A stretch of 64,000 bases of DNA from Rhodobacteraceae bacterium S2214 (GCA_025141675.1 CP081162.1:1-64000); one strand, 5' to 3'. Positions 27,131 through 36,602 are shown, counted from the first letter of the stretch. Numbers and translations are program-made. The notes: generated from the letters alone by a model not told the origin.

Positions 27131-28047
27131 GTATCGTCGTTCTTGTAATTTAAGGCGCGCATCATTTGCCAAAAATCCTTCGGTAAGGCGGATAAGTCCG
27201 CCTGCCCAAGTTGATCGCGCCATCGACCAGCGGATGCGGCGGAGATTGGTTTGCGCACTTTTTCGTGGTGGCGTCGTTGTTCGACATCACCCATAGGACC
27301 GGGCAGGGCTGTGAGCATATCGGGGGTAAATGCGAGATCAGCCCATGCAAAGATTTCAGCGAATTCTTTTTCTGGGCGAGACACAAGGTTTTCATAAGTC
27401 TGCTGCCGGACGTCGAGACCGCGCATAGCAAATGCCATGCAAGCTGCATTTGCATTTGTCCATCGGTCAGCAGCCGTCGCCAAGCTGGGATACAGGTCCG
27501 CCTCAACATATGACAGTGCCACATCGCGTCCGTCGCGGACCAGCCAAAGAAATTTGGCGTTGGGATAAAGCGCAGCAATCGCTGGCAAGTGATGCGTGTT
27601 ATAGGGTGTCTTATCGCCCCAGCGGTCAGTTGATATGCCCTGTGCGTTGCCAAGGAAGCGATAGAAGGCATTGATCAGATTGCGAAGATTTCGGTCGTTT
27701 CTTGGCAGTGCAGCCGCTTGTGCTGCGAATTTATTGAGATTGACGAGGTTAAAAGTCGAAAATTCCGGGTGTTTTTCGAAATAGGCGCAAAATAACCAAA
27801 CACGTTCGCGCCATGGTAGCACCGCCGTGCGCGGCCAGATTTCGATGACTTCGCCCAATACATATGTCTCGGGTGGAATATAAATTGCACCGGAAGCCAT
27901 CAGCACACGACGCACGAGCGTATTTCCCGACCGACCAGATCCAATAATAAAAATTGGCGGGGTGGCATTCGATAGTGGGCGCTGCAGACGCAGCGTAGCA
28001 AGACTGGCGGCGATCATCAGACGTTTGCGACGGCTTTTCATCTGCAT
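27127..28047 (-). CDS. Sulfotransferase family protein
   Basis: Protein of 306 residues with sulfotransferase motifs: the 5'-phosphosulfate loop 'FIIGSGRSGNTLVRRVL' (P-loop-like, about residues 32-48) and the 3'-phosphate motif 'FLWLVRDGRDVALSYV'. The 'DRWGDKTP' between them is typical of Sulfotransfer_1/3 bacterial proteins. It is the second sulfotransferase of the locus, which supports a sulfated EPS. Its stop overlaps that of the giant RTX gene within the four bases CTAG. ATG 28047 or an internal ATG at 28041 could start it. The neighbouring genes on the same strand are glycosyltransferases. Confidence 0.85.
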   Translation of the reverse strand: MQMKSRRKRLMIAASLATLRLQRPLSNATPPIFIIGSGRSGNTLVRRVLMASGAIYIPPETYVLGEVIEIWPRTAVLPWRERVWLFCAYFEKHPEFSTFNLVNLNKFAAQAAALPRNDRNLRNLINAFYRFLGNAQGISTDRWGDKTPYNTHHLPAIAALYPNAKFLWLVRDGRDVALSYVEADLYPSLATAADRWTNANAACMAFAMRGLDVRQQTYENLVSRPEKEFAEIFAWADLAFTPDMLTALPGPMGDVEQRRHHEKVRKPISAASAGRWRDQLGQADLSALPKDFWQMMRALNYKNDDT

Positions 28048-28125
28048 GGCACGTTCCGTTCGTAGATTTGGTAGATCGCATTTGGAGCGTCGATGTGTGA
28101 AGCAAACCTAACCATAGCCGTCATG

Positions 28126-29271
28126 TTAAGCACCGCGCCAATCTCGGCGGTAGAGGCCTGCAAGTTTGCGCAAAACACGCGAAACAGAGGTGTCTGCACC
28201 GCGACGCGATACTGTGCCGGGATCCTTCGCTAAACGATCAAGACGCGGTCCAATACTATCAAGACTATAACGCGCGCGCATTTCATCCGCCGCCGTTTTC
28301 GCACGTTGGCGGGCCTGCACTGGGTTTGCGCGCAATTGTGCTAGAACTTTTGCGACATCACTAGGTTCGCAGTAATCGAAAACGTCGCCAAAGTTTGTAC
28401 GCAGTCGTGGATCGAGCAAGCAATAGCGACCGGTCAGCGCAGCTTCGGCGACGGTTCTCCCGAACGCCTCAACCAAATCCGGGTGATAGTGATAAATGAA
28501 GACATCGAGACTATGCAGAAATGCAAGAGGGGTTTCTGCCCCAAAGGCTAGGATGTCCCATTGTGACAGGTCGGCGTTCAGGTTTTCCAGATCGGATTGC
28601 GGACAGCCCAATACCCGCACTTCGATGTCAGGGCTGACGGGTAACGCCGCCATGATCTCTTTGCCAGATTTCGGCCATTTCAGCGCGTCAACTCGCCCGT
28701 GGCGCCCGATTGTTATCGAGGTGTCTGTTAGGATTTCTGGCCCGATCGGCCACGCATCGGTGTCAAAAACGTTTGGCCAATCCTCACTCGTCAGCCGCAC
28801 CATTGGCGCAAATGACTGCAATTGCCGCCGCACAGCACCAGATACGGGCGCGATACGTGCGTTAAGGCCAAGACGGGTCTTTATCTTGCGCAAGGTCGCG
28901 ATCGGATCATATTCCAATGATCCGTCTGCCCGAAATGGCGCGTGGTGCGCGACAAGCATAGCGCAATCCGATGTGAGCGGCGATTGTTCTTCAATCCCGC
29001 GGAAAAACACCAATGGATGGTGTAGAAAAGCGATGTCTGCATGCGCGGGCGTTCCCGGGGAAAGCAAGGTGACGCCCGGCAAATCAGCCAGCGCCAGCGC
29101 GTCAGGATTGGCCGGATCGCGGCTATCATGCAAATAAGCAGATCTTACAAACAGCAGCCCGACCTTAAGTCCAAGGGCCGAAAATCCAGCCACGTCGGTT
29201 GCCATTGCGGCCGTCGTGCCGCCCTGAAACCTTGCATCGCCTACGACGAGGATATCAAACCGTTTCGCCAT
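28126..29271 (-). CDS. Glycosyltransferase, GT-B type
   Basis: Protein of 381 residues with a GT4-like plan. The N-terminal domain starts 'FDILVVGDARFQGGTTAAMATDVAGF' and the C-terminal domain contains 'LHSLDVFIYHYHPDLVEAFGRTVAEAALTGRYCLLDPRL', where 'EAFGRTVAEA' corresponds to the E-x7-E donor-site motif. The middle is divergent, with a His/Phe-rich 'DIAFLHHPLVFFRGI' and 'MLVAHHAPFR'. It lies three bases downstream of the GT2 gene at 29275 and belongs to the minus-strand run 31051-28126. Sugar and acceptor are not predictable. Confidence 0.8.
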   Translation of the reverse strand: MAKRFDILVVGDARFQGGTTAAMATDVAGFSALGLKVGLLFVRSAYLHDSRDPANPDALALADLPGVTLLSPGTPAHADIAFLHHPLVFFRGIEEQSPLTSDCAMLVAHHAPFRADGSLEYDPIATLRKIKTRLGLNARIAPVSGAVRRQLQSFAPMVRLTSEDWPNVFDTDAWPIGPEILTDTSITIGRHGRVDALKWPKSGKEIMAALPVSPDIEVRVLGCPQSDLENLNADLSQWDILAFGAETPLAFLHSLDVFIYHYHPDLVEAFGRTVAEAALTGRYCLLDPRLRTNFGDVFDYCEPSDVAKVLAQLRANPVQARQRAKTAADEMRARYSLDSIGPRLDRLAKDPGTVSRRGADTSVSRVLRKLAGLYRRDWRGA

Positions 29272-29274
29272 ACC

Positions 29275-30237
29275 CTAGCCGCCCCGCAGGCGGCGGCCAA
29301 ACCGTCGCATGCTTTCAGCGCCCAGTTTGCGCGAGAGGGACAACGCGACCGGAACAGGCGCACGAAAACAATTGATCGCTTCCAGCGGTTGCCGTTCGCG
29401 AACCGCGTCAATCAGACGTCGCCAGACCCATTTTTTATGATGCTCCAACTTATGATCAAACAAAGCACGGCGCGTCTCTTCGGTCAGATTTGGCAAGGCG
29501 AGCATTCGGTCATCGGCGGCCATCAGATCCGCATGCACAAATGTCGGATGGGTGCCTGACAGTGAATCGTCGTGGATAAAGGCGATATAGCCGCAGGGAT
29601 CACACAACCCAAATCGGGCACCACATATCAATGCGCGCGCATAAAGGTCATAGTCTTCCCCCAACCGGAGAGGGCCGTACCGTAACTTGTGCCGATCCAA
29701 AAAGCTGCGCCGCATTATGGGTTTCAGAAATCCCATCTCGCGACGTTCCCCGCGCCCGCTGGCGAGATTGGAGCGGATAAAGCGCGCGGCATCGATGTGG
29801 CGTAGTCCAATCGTTGTATCCGACCAGACCCGCGTGCGATGAATAGCGTCCTGACCAGGATAGCATTTTTCAATGTCGTCGGCCAAGAAATCTAGGTTTT
29901 CGTCTGTTGCCCGCTTCACGAGTTTCGCGATCCGGTCCACGGCCATGATGTCATCCGCGTCCAGCACCGAAACCCAAGGCGCTGTGCTGTTGGAAAGGGC
30001 AAGGTTACGCGCCTCCGCCGGACCTGTGTTCACAGCTTGCCGCAGCAAGCGCAGGTTAGGTACGTTATCAGCAGCCGCCTGAACCAACTGCGCAGTTGAA
30101 TCTTTGGACGCATCGTCAACGACGACGACCTCTACCGCTGCCGTTTGATCAAGCGCACTGGCAACGGCGGCATTTATGGTTTTTTCGGCGTTGAACGCAG
30201 AAATAATGATGGTCGCAACGAAATTTTGCTCATTCAA
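29275..30237 (-). CDS. Glycosyltransferase family 2
   Basis: GT-A enzyme of 320 residues: 'ATIIISAFNAEKTINAAVASAL', 'EVVVVDDASKDST', 'NTGPAEARNLAL' and the DxD-type 'VSVLDADDIM', then 'FLKPIMRRSFLDRHKLRYGPLRLGEDYDLYARAL' with the acidic acceptor-site ED. The gene at 31114 encodes a protein with the same plan ('LKPVIRRSFITKHRLRYDENLRNGEDFHF'), so the two are paralogues on opposite sides of the GH16 gene. It overlaps the GH16 stop by eight bases, so the genes are coupled. Confidence 0.88.
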   Translation of the reverse strand: MNEQNFVATIIISAFNAEKTINAAVASALDQTAAVEVVVVDDASKDSTAQLVQAAADNVPNLRLLRQAVNTGPAEARNLALSNSTAPWVSVLDADDIMAVDRIAKLVKRATDENLDFLADDIEKCYPGQDAIHRTRVWSDTTIGLRHIDAARFIRSNLASGRGERREMGFLKPIMRRSFLDRHKLRYGPLRLGEDYDLYARALICGARFGLCDPCGYIAFIHDDSLSGTHPTFVHADLMAADDRMLALPNLTEETRRALFDHKLEHHKKWVWRRLIDAVRERQPLEAINCFRAPVPVALSLSRKLGAESMRRFGRRLRGG

Positions 30238-31051
30238 TTGAAAAAGTATCCGAACACTGCGGTGTCTTCACACCTGTGGGTTGGTAAGAAACACAGTAAT
30301 ATTGTGCCTCAGCTTGCGTATCGGCTGGGGCTTCACCGGACCAATTACGTTGGCTCGGACCGCCAGCCCAAATATTCATATAAATCTTGCCCGCATGATG
30401 TGGGGCAGGTGGGTTCTGGGAATTGACGCGAAAAACCTCCTTACCATCGACAAACCACACGATGCGGTCGGCAGTCCAATCAAAAGCGTAAAGATGTGCG
30501 GCATCTGCAGCGTCAAACCCAAGCTCTAGCCATTTCCCAGGGAGTTTCTTGCCGTCCGAAAAAGCCAGAACCCACATCCGTGTCGTATCGCGGCCGAGAA
30601 ATTCGATGTCGATCTCGTCGTGGGGATCATCGAAATGAGGGCCAGTATAGGTAAAAAACGACGATATCACGCCGTGTGCAGGCGACGGTCGCATGACGAC
30701 TTCGTAGCGGCCAAAACCGTGGACATCATTGCTTTGTACTTCAGCCCCCAAAAAGGACTTCTGCGTGCTGTCATCAGTGACAGGTGCGAGGCGTAGCGTA
30801 AGTCTGTCTTGTGCGAAAACAGCGTTTTCCGCACGCCATGCTGTACCAATCCAGTTGCGTTGGATCTCAAAATCCGAGCGATACCAATCGTCGTCCTGGT
30901 AGGGCGAGGGCACAGTGCTATTGGCGTCTATGGTCTGCAAATCACCGGAGCGCCAATATAATGCACTAGCATCCGCGACTTCTGTCGTATCGGCATGAAG
31001 GCTTTCAACGCTACCGCAGCAAACAAGCAGAAGACTTACCATGAACTTCAT
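30230..31051 (-). CDS. exoK: ExoK-like GH16 endo-glycanase
   Basis: Secreted glycoside hydrolase of 273 residues. The signal peptide is MKFMVSLLLVCCGSVESLHA (the lipobox fit is poor). The catalytic domain has HDEIDIEFLG with Glu146 (nucleophile), Asp148 and Glu150 (acid/base), the uninterrupted lichenase/ExoK form. It then has 'YAFDWTADRIVWFVDGKEVFRV' and 'KIYMNIWAGG'. ExoK-type enzymes trim nascent EPS and set its chain length. I start at ATG 31051, where the signal peptide begins; ATG 31072 is possible. The GH16 domain of the giant protein at 21122 is a homologue. It heads a run with the GT2 and GT-B genes downstream. Confidence 0.9.
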   Translation of the reverse strand: MKFMVSLLLVCCGSVESLHADTTEVADASALYWRSGDLQTIDANSTVPSPYQDDDWYRSDFEIQRNWIGTAWRAENAVFAQDRLTLRLAPVTDDSTQKSFLGAEVQSNDVHGFGRYEVVMRPSPAHGVISSFFTYTGPHFDDPHDEIDIEFLGRDTTRMWVLAFSDGKKLPGKWLELGFDAADAAHLYAFDWTADRIVWFVDGKEVFRVNSQNPPAPHHAGKIYMNIWAGGPSQRNWSGEAPADTQAEAQYYCVSYQPTGVKTPQCSDTFSIE

Positions 31052-31113
31052 GTCACCCATCCCGGTGTACACTGACGTTTACACGTCCACGAAGACAAGT
31101 GTAGGACTGAAAC

Positions 31114-32058
31114 ATGATTCAAGCAACTGTCATCATTGCGGCATGGAACAGTGAAGATAGCCTTTGTGCGAGTGTCGAAAGCGCTTTAGCACAAACAGAA
31201 GTGTCACTTGAGGTCATCGTGGTTGATGACTGTTCGACCGACAAAACCCTCATTGTTGCGCGGGACTTGGCCATTGCCCATCCGCAAGTGCGCGTGCTGT
31301 CACAACAGCGCAATGGCGGACCGGCAGTGGCGCGCAATGCCGCTCTTGCAGAGGCGAAAGGTGAATGGGTCGCAGTTTTGGATGCCGACGATACTTTCGT
31401 TTCCGGCAGGCTTGCCGCGATGATCGCTTTTGCCGACAGTGTTGACGCCGATATTGTCTGTGACGGGATAATGACCTGCGATGCGGCGAATGATTTCCAC
31501 CAAACTGCAACGCTGGCCTTTGCAGGGGATCCGCAAAACGACAATTGGACCGTTGCTGAATATATCGCGGGTAACATGCACGGCACGCCCGGCTTAAGCT
31601 TGGGATACCTCAAGCCGGTGATACGCCGTTCGTTCATCACGAAGCATAGGTTGCGCTACGACGAAAATCTTCGCAATGGCGAAGACTTTCATTTTATCCT
31701 TGATGCATTGACGAATGGCGCGGCGATACGTTTTCGCGCCGAACCCGGGTACGTCTATTCCGTCGGACACGAGTCTATCTCACGCCGACTGAATGCGGAT
31801 CATGCCACGGCGCTGGCCCGCGCCGATTTGGCGTTCGCTGCGCGACATGCTGAAGACCTTGACCCTCATTGCATAGCGATGATGCAAAAGCGGGCGCAAA
31901 GTACCCTAGACCTTTCAAGTGCGGAACAGGCGCTCGCGGCCTTACGTGATCGTCGTCCTTTGAGGGCAGCAAGAGTGGTTTGGCGACGGCCGCGTGCAAC
32001 TGGAAGGTTTCTTCGGCAACTTGCACAAGCCGTGACGAATCGTTTGCGTCGCCGATGA
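31114..32058 (+). CDS. Glycosyltransferase family 2
   Basis: GT-A enzyme of 314 residues: 'ATVIIAAWNSEDSLCASVESAL', 'EVIVVDDCSTDKT', 'NGGPAVARNAAL' and 'VAVLDADDTFV' (DxD). The central 'LGYLKPVIRRSFITKHRLRY' and 'NGEDFHFILDAL' match the GT2 at 29275, so the two are probably duplicates. The C-terminus is Arg-rich. The gene is divergent from the ExoK-like gene across only about 60 bases. That gap holds a rough inverted repeat (TGTA-N10-TACA), which may be a control site. Confidence 0.86.
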   Translation: MIQATVIIAAWNSEDSLCASVESALAQTEVSLEVIVVDDCSTDKTLIVARDLAIAHPQVRVLSQQRNGGPAVARNAALAEAKGEWVAVLDADDTFVSGRLAAMIAFADSVDADIVCDGIMTCDAANDFHQTATLAFAGDPQNDNWTVAEYIAGNMHGTPGLSLGYLKPVIRRSFITKHRLRYDENLRNGEDFHFILDALTNGAAIRFRAEPGYVYSVGHESISRRLNADHATALARADLAFAARHAEDLDPHCIAMMQKRAQSTLDLSSAEQALAALRDRRPLRAARVVWRRPRATGRFLRQLAQAVTNRLRRR

Positions 32059-32600
32059 AAGACACATTTCAGGGTCGTTTCTCACTGCAAATCGCTCTGT
32101 AAGATTCATCGAAAATACTTAAAACCGCCCATTCGCCCATAAGCTGACTTTACGTCAGAAGCACAACTTTGCCTAAAAATGAGCATGAACACGCCTCACT
32201 TCCTCTCAATTTAGGCAGCAATTCTCTCACTATTAGCTCAACCGCAGGCAACCTGTTCCAAGGCGTTGTCTAACTTTTACCGCTGGGTTAGCCAGCCCCT
32301 GGCCTGAAAGAGGTCCGAGAGAAGCAGTAAGACCGATTTAATCATTTTGCTCTAATCGACGTGGCGATTGCCGTGTCGTGAATTCATCAAGTGGCATTGA
32401 TGGCCTGTCGCGGGCGTCAGTCAATGCTGCAGAGCTGTTTGTAGTACGCGTTCCTAAACAGTGAAAATCGCCGATCCGGGCGCCGGAAACATTTCGACAG
32501 CAAACACAGGTTTGCAAGTTTTTGCCGCGCCACCGGACACTATGAATTTGCTAGCTCCGCGCGAGAAAAACCGCGGTAGCTCGATAGGAGAAACGAAACG
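32059..32600. other. Intergenic region upstream of the G8-domain gene
   Basis: There are 542 bases without a supported gene. AGGAG at 32586-32590 lies ten bases before ATG 32601. The rest has no recognisable promoter, RNA or repeat, although its length suggests a long leader or complex control of the large gene downstream. Confidence 0.3.
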
Positions 32601-35600
32601 ATGGAAATGAACCATGAAGCGGACGCGATGCATGAAATGCACGCGATGCAGGCAAACGGCTTGCTCGCGCCGGAAAATGCAACGCACACCGCCATTAGCT
32701 CAGGTGACTGGACAGACCCAGCGACCTGGAGCGGCGGCCGCGTACCGGGTGCAGAAGCCCGCGTTTACATTCCCGCCGACTTAGAAGTCATTTACAACGC
32801 ACGTTCGGACGATCCGCTAGATACGATACGTGTGGACGGTACGTTGTCTTGGACAAAGACGCAAGATACTAAAATGGTTGTAGAAACCATCGTTACGGGG
32901 CACGGATCTCGCTTCGAAATTGGGACCGAAGACAGCCCTGTCATGCCGGGTGTCGATGCTGTCGTCATTTTCCGCGATACGCCGATTGATGTGGCATCTG
33001 ATCCGGGCCAGCTTGGCCACGGGCTTGTGGCTTTCGGTGAGGTAGACATCTACGGCGCCAGTAAGGAAAGCTATCTGACGATGGATGGTGTTTCCGCTGG
33101 ATCAACGTCTGTCACGGTGACCGGTGACACAACGAACTGGAACGTCGGCGACACGCTGCTGTTCGTTGGGACGTCTTACGAAGGTATCAACAACTGGACC
33201 GACAAAGTTCTTCAAACCCAAGACGAAGAGCGTGTCATCACCGCGATCAACGGCAACACGATCACGTTCGATAGCCCGCTTTCCCATGATCATATGCCAC
33301 CTGATGGCTACGCTGATCTCGACACTTATGTCGCAAACTTGTCCCGTAATATTGTGTTCGCGTCCGAGAACCCTGAGGGCGTTCGCGGCCATATGATGAT
33401 GCACAACGGGGACACGGACGGGCCGGATGATGTCGCGAACATTGTCGCATATGCGGAATTCCGTGACATGGGGCGTACCGATTTCTCCATCGATAACGAT
33501 GATAGTAACCCATTGGGCCGTTATTCAATCCACTTGCACCAGATAGGTGCGGGTGCAGGAGAACCCGTCTCTGAGATCATTGGCAATTCGGTCAACGGCG
33601 GTAAGGGTTGGGGCATCACCCAGCATGAATCAAACGCGATCATCGACAGCAACGTCGTTTATGATCTTTTTGGCGCGGGCATTGTGTCTGAAACCGGGAA
33701 TGAACAGGGCATCTGGGCCAACAATCTTGTATCGAAGGTCGTAGGTCACAACGAACGCGGCAAGGACAACCAGGATGGCCTAGGTTACGAGAACAATTCT
33801 CGCGTTATCGAACAATACGATAACATCGCCGCGAACGTAAAAGTCGGGTGGAGTTTCATCGGTCGCGAAATTTTTGATGTTGGTACCAGTTCGGGCGATG
33901 GCATGCATCGCAAGATGTTCGAACGGGATGAAGTCCAATTTGACCCGTCTCCTTTTGATGTTGCTCTCGACCACCAAGAACCAGCGATCACAAGCTTTTC
34001 GGGCAACACTGTCCTTGCTGCTGAAACCGGTATCCGCATTTATCACCGCGCTTTTTCCCACGATAGTGACCTGCAAAGCGTCATTGACGATTTCACTGCT
34101 TGGGAAATGTCTGGCACCGCGTTCGATATGATGAATTACACGTCGAATTACCTGCTAAAGGATTCACTGCTTATTGGGGCTGATGGCGCCAAGACTGCAT
34201 TCGTGACAGGCGTGAAAACGTCGGCGGGCATTATGAATAACGTCGAAGTGGCCAACTATAGCACTGTCTACGGTGTGCAAGGTCTGGCCCATGAAGGCAT
34301 GATGATTGATGTCACTACCAAAAATGTCGACAAGCTTATCTCGACGAGCCATCTAACGGATATCGGTGACCAATATACCAAGCCGATTATCGTCGATAGC
34401 AGTGATATCACGCCAATCGATCATGTGACTTTCACCCCGTATTCAAGCGCCGATCTGACGGTCACACCAGACGATTTAAGCCTGAGCATTCATGGTACAA
34501 CGCGCGATAGCCTTGGCACACGTGTCTTCAACGAATACTTTGAATTGCCCTATTATCGGCAGATTTCGGGTATCGATGCCGAACTCGACGGTGGCAACAA
34601 GACCTATCATTCAGAATTCACGTTGGAAGAATTCCTAGATTTGCACGGCGCGGTCCAACGCGCCGATGGCACTTGGTATTCACCAGTGGTTAACTGGATC
34701 ACTGACCGTCTGACAGCAGAACATCATCCCGTTGTCATCGAAATCGAACTGCGCGGTTTCGACACAAGCCTGATGGAAAAGTACAATCTTCACAACTTCG
34801 TTCCGCCGGAAATCGGCAATCCTGATTATGATATCGGGTTTGGAAGGACGGATGAACATTCAGATGCTGATCACGGCGGTCACGATACTTCTGATCCAAC
34901 GGATCCCGTACACGACCCTGTGGATCCAACCAACGATCCAACGGAGCCCGCGAATGATCCTGTTGATGACCCGGTCGAGGAAGAGCCCGCTGTCGATAAC
35001 GATCCTGAAGAAGAACCTACGACAGGCAATGATCCTGTAGTCGAACCGCCTGTCGAAGACCCCGCGGACACAATTAGCGAACCGGTCAACGATGTCCCAA
35101 CCACGGATCCTACGCCCGACAATCCGATCATCGGTGACAAAGATGACGACTGGATGATTGGGACCCCGGAAGACGATTACATCTATGGCGATGATGGCCG
35201 TGACCGACTGCGTGGTGAAGACGGTGATGACGTGCTCGATGGTGGTGCAGGTAAAGACAATATCGGCGGCGGGTCCGGCGCGGATGTTTTTGTTTGGGGA
35301 ATGGACAGTCTGGGGACCGGTCGCGACCGCATCGAAGATTTCTCGCCTGAAGACGGTGATGTCATCGATCTTACTAAAATAGTAGCAGCGCTAGGCTGGG
35401 ACGAAGCAACTTTGTCGAAAGTACTGAAAGTTACAGTCAGTTTCCTTGGCACTACGATTTCGCTCAAGATTTTCGATGAGTTTGTGGCGATTGCCGAACT
35501 GCGGGACATAACACCTGATCAGATTTCTGTTTCTGCCGGCACCCTGCGACTGTTCGAAGAAGGACCCACTGGAGTGGATGACGGTTTGGAGGAGCCGGTC

Positions 35601-36602
35601 ACGCCTATCGACGACACCCCAACAGAAATCGACACCCCTGATCCAGTCGTTGCTGAACCCGAACCCGTTGTTGTTGACGTTGCACCGACACCAGAGCCGG
35701 AAAACACGATTATGGGGTCATCCAAAGCTGATTGGATGACTGGCACTGCCGGAAATGACTTGATGATCGGAGGCGATGGTAATGATCGCCTTCGCGGTGA
35801 GGACGGCAACGACATCCTTAAAGGTGGTGCAGGTTCAGACAATCTTGGCGGTGGATTAGGCGCAGATATCTTTGCTTGGGGACCAGACGACATTACTGAC
35901 AAACGTGACCGGATCGAAGATTTTTCTCCTGAAGAGGGTGACGTCATTGATTTCACAGAGATTTCCAAAGCTTACGGCTGGACCGCCGCAGAGGCGGAAG
36001 CAGCTGTATCGGTCGCGGATAGTTATCTTGGCGTTATTGTCTCGATTACAATTCCTGGCAAAGGCACCGAGTCTGTTGCTGAACTGCGGAACATGACGCC
36101 CGAACAAATCTCGGTCGCAGCGGGTACGTTACGACTTGTGGCCGACGAAACTTCGTCAAACAGCATCGTTGGGACTAACCAAGCGGAAATACTCAACGGA
36201 ACTCAGGCTAACGATATCGTGTTTGCTCGTGCAGGTAATGATGTTGTGAATACCGGTGATGGCGATGACGTTATCGTCGGTGGTTTGGGTGCGGACGAAC
36301 TATCGGGTGGCGATGGTGCGGATACGTTCCTGTTCATGTCAGAAGATGTCGGCAATGGCCGCGATGACATTCAGGATTTTTCCGTAAACGAGGGTGATAA
36401 GCTGGACTTTTCAGATGTGTTGCTGGGTATCAGTGCAGAGATGGTGGACGATTTCCTGCAATTGAATACGAGCGGCACGTCTTCTGTACTGTCGATTGAT
36501 ACCGACGGCGGGAAAGACAGCTTCATCGAAGTCGCAGAATTGCGCGATACTGATGGGCTGACATTGACCGATCTTATCGAGGCTGATGCTCTAATTTTCT
36601 AA
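32601..36602 (+). CDS. G8-domain / beta-helix RTX protein (CEMIP-like architecture)
   Basis: Protein of 1333 residues, no signal peptide. The N-terminus is Met/His-rich. Residues about 30-150 look like a G8 domain ('SGDWTDPATWSGGRVPGAEARVYI' split by a Trp pair, then short beta-strands). Residues about 240-560 resemble a right-handed beta-helix with 'RYSIHLHQIG', 'GGKGWGITQHESNAIIDSN' and 'YDLFGAGIVSETGNEQG', the pattern seen in CEMIP/TMEM2 hyaluronidases. An acidic Asp/Pro/Glu linker (about 748-840) leads to three RTX blocks near 866, 1060 and 1211. The first two carry the same 'DRIEDFSPE.GDVID' module as the protein at 21122. It is probably exported by a type I system and acts on, or binds, polysaccharide. 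Confidence 0.85.
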   Translation: MEMNHEADAMHEMHAMQANGLLAPENATHTAISSGDWTDPATWSGGRVPGAEARVYIPADLEVIYNARSDDPLDTIRVDGTLSWTKTQDTKMVVETIVTGHGSRFEIGTEDSPVMPGVDAVVIFRDTPIDVASDPGQLGHGLVAFGEVDIYGASKESYLTMDGVSAGSTSVTVTGDTTNWNVGDTLLFVGTSYEGINNWTDKVLQTQDEERVITAINGNTITFDSPLSHDHMPPDGYADLDTYVANLSRNIVFASENPEGVRGHMMMHNGDTDGPDDVANIVAYAEFRDMGRTDFSIDNDDSNPLGRYSIHLHQIGAGAGEPVSEIIGNSVNGGKGWGITQHESNAIIDSNVVYDLFGAGIVSETGNEQGIWANNLVSKVVGHNERGKDNQDGLGYENNSRVIEQYDNIAANVKVGWSFIGREIFDVGTSSGDGMHRKMFERDEVQFDPSPFDVALDHQEPAITSFSGNTVLAAETGIRIYHRAFSHDSDLQSVIDDFTAWEMSGTAFDMMNYTSNYLLKDSLLIGADGAKTAFVTGVKTSAGIMNNVEVANYSTVYGVQGLAHEGMMIDVTTKNVDKLISTSHLTDIGDQYTKPIIVDSSDITPIDHVTFTPYSSADLTVTPDDLSLSIHGTTRDSLGTRVFNEYFELPYYRQISGIDAELDGGNKTYHSEFTLEEFLDLHGAVQRADGTWYSPVVNWITDRLTAEHHPVVIEIELRGFDTSLMEKYNLHNFVPPEIGNPDYDIGFGRTDEHSDADHGGHDTSDPTDPVHDPVDPTNDPTEPANDPVDDPVEEEPAVDNDPEEEPTTGNDPVVEPPVEDPADTISEPVNDVPTTDPTPDNPIIGDKDDDWMIGTPEDDYIYGDDGRDRLRGEDGDDVLDGGAGKDNIGGGSGADVFVWGMDSLGTGRDRIEDFSPEDGDVIDLTKIVAALGWDEATLSKVLKVTVSFLGTTISLKIFDEFVAIAELRDITPDQISVSAGTLRLFEEGPTGVDDGLEEPVTPIDDTPTEIDTPDPVVAEPEPVVVDVAPTPEPENTIMGSSKADWMTGTAGNDLMIGGDGNDRLRGEDGNDILKGGAGSDNLGGGLGADIFAWGPDDITDKRDRIEDFSPEEGDVIDFTEISKAYGWTAAEAEAAVSVADSYLGVIVSITIPGKGTESVAELRNMTPEQISVAAGTLRLVADETSSNSIVGTNQAEILNGTQANDIVFARAGNDVVNTGDGDDVIVGGLGADELSGGDGADTFLFMSEDVGNGRDDIQDFSVNEGDKLDFSDVLLGISAEMVDDFLQLNTSGTSSVLSIDTDGGKDSFIEVAELRDTDGLTLTDLIEADALIF

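Noticed and set aside
30000..31113. TGTA-N10-TACA near 31066-31086 as a LuxR-type box
   Set aside because: The two arms are only four to five bases and no LuxR-family gene is nearby; kept only as a remark in the neighbouring gene entry.
21122..36602. RTX glycine/aspartate repeats mistaken for a CRISPR or satellite array
   Set aside because: The repeats are in frame with codon-level variation and code for GGxGxD nonapeptides; there are no direct-repeat/spacer units of constant length.
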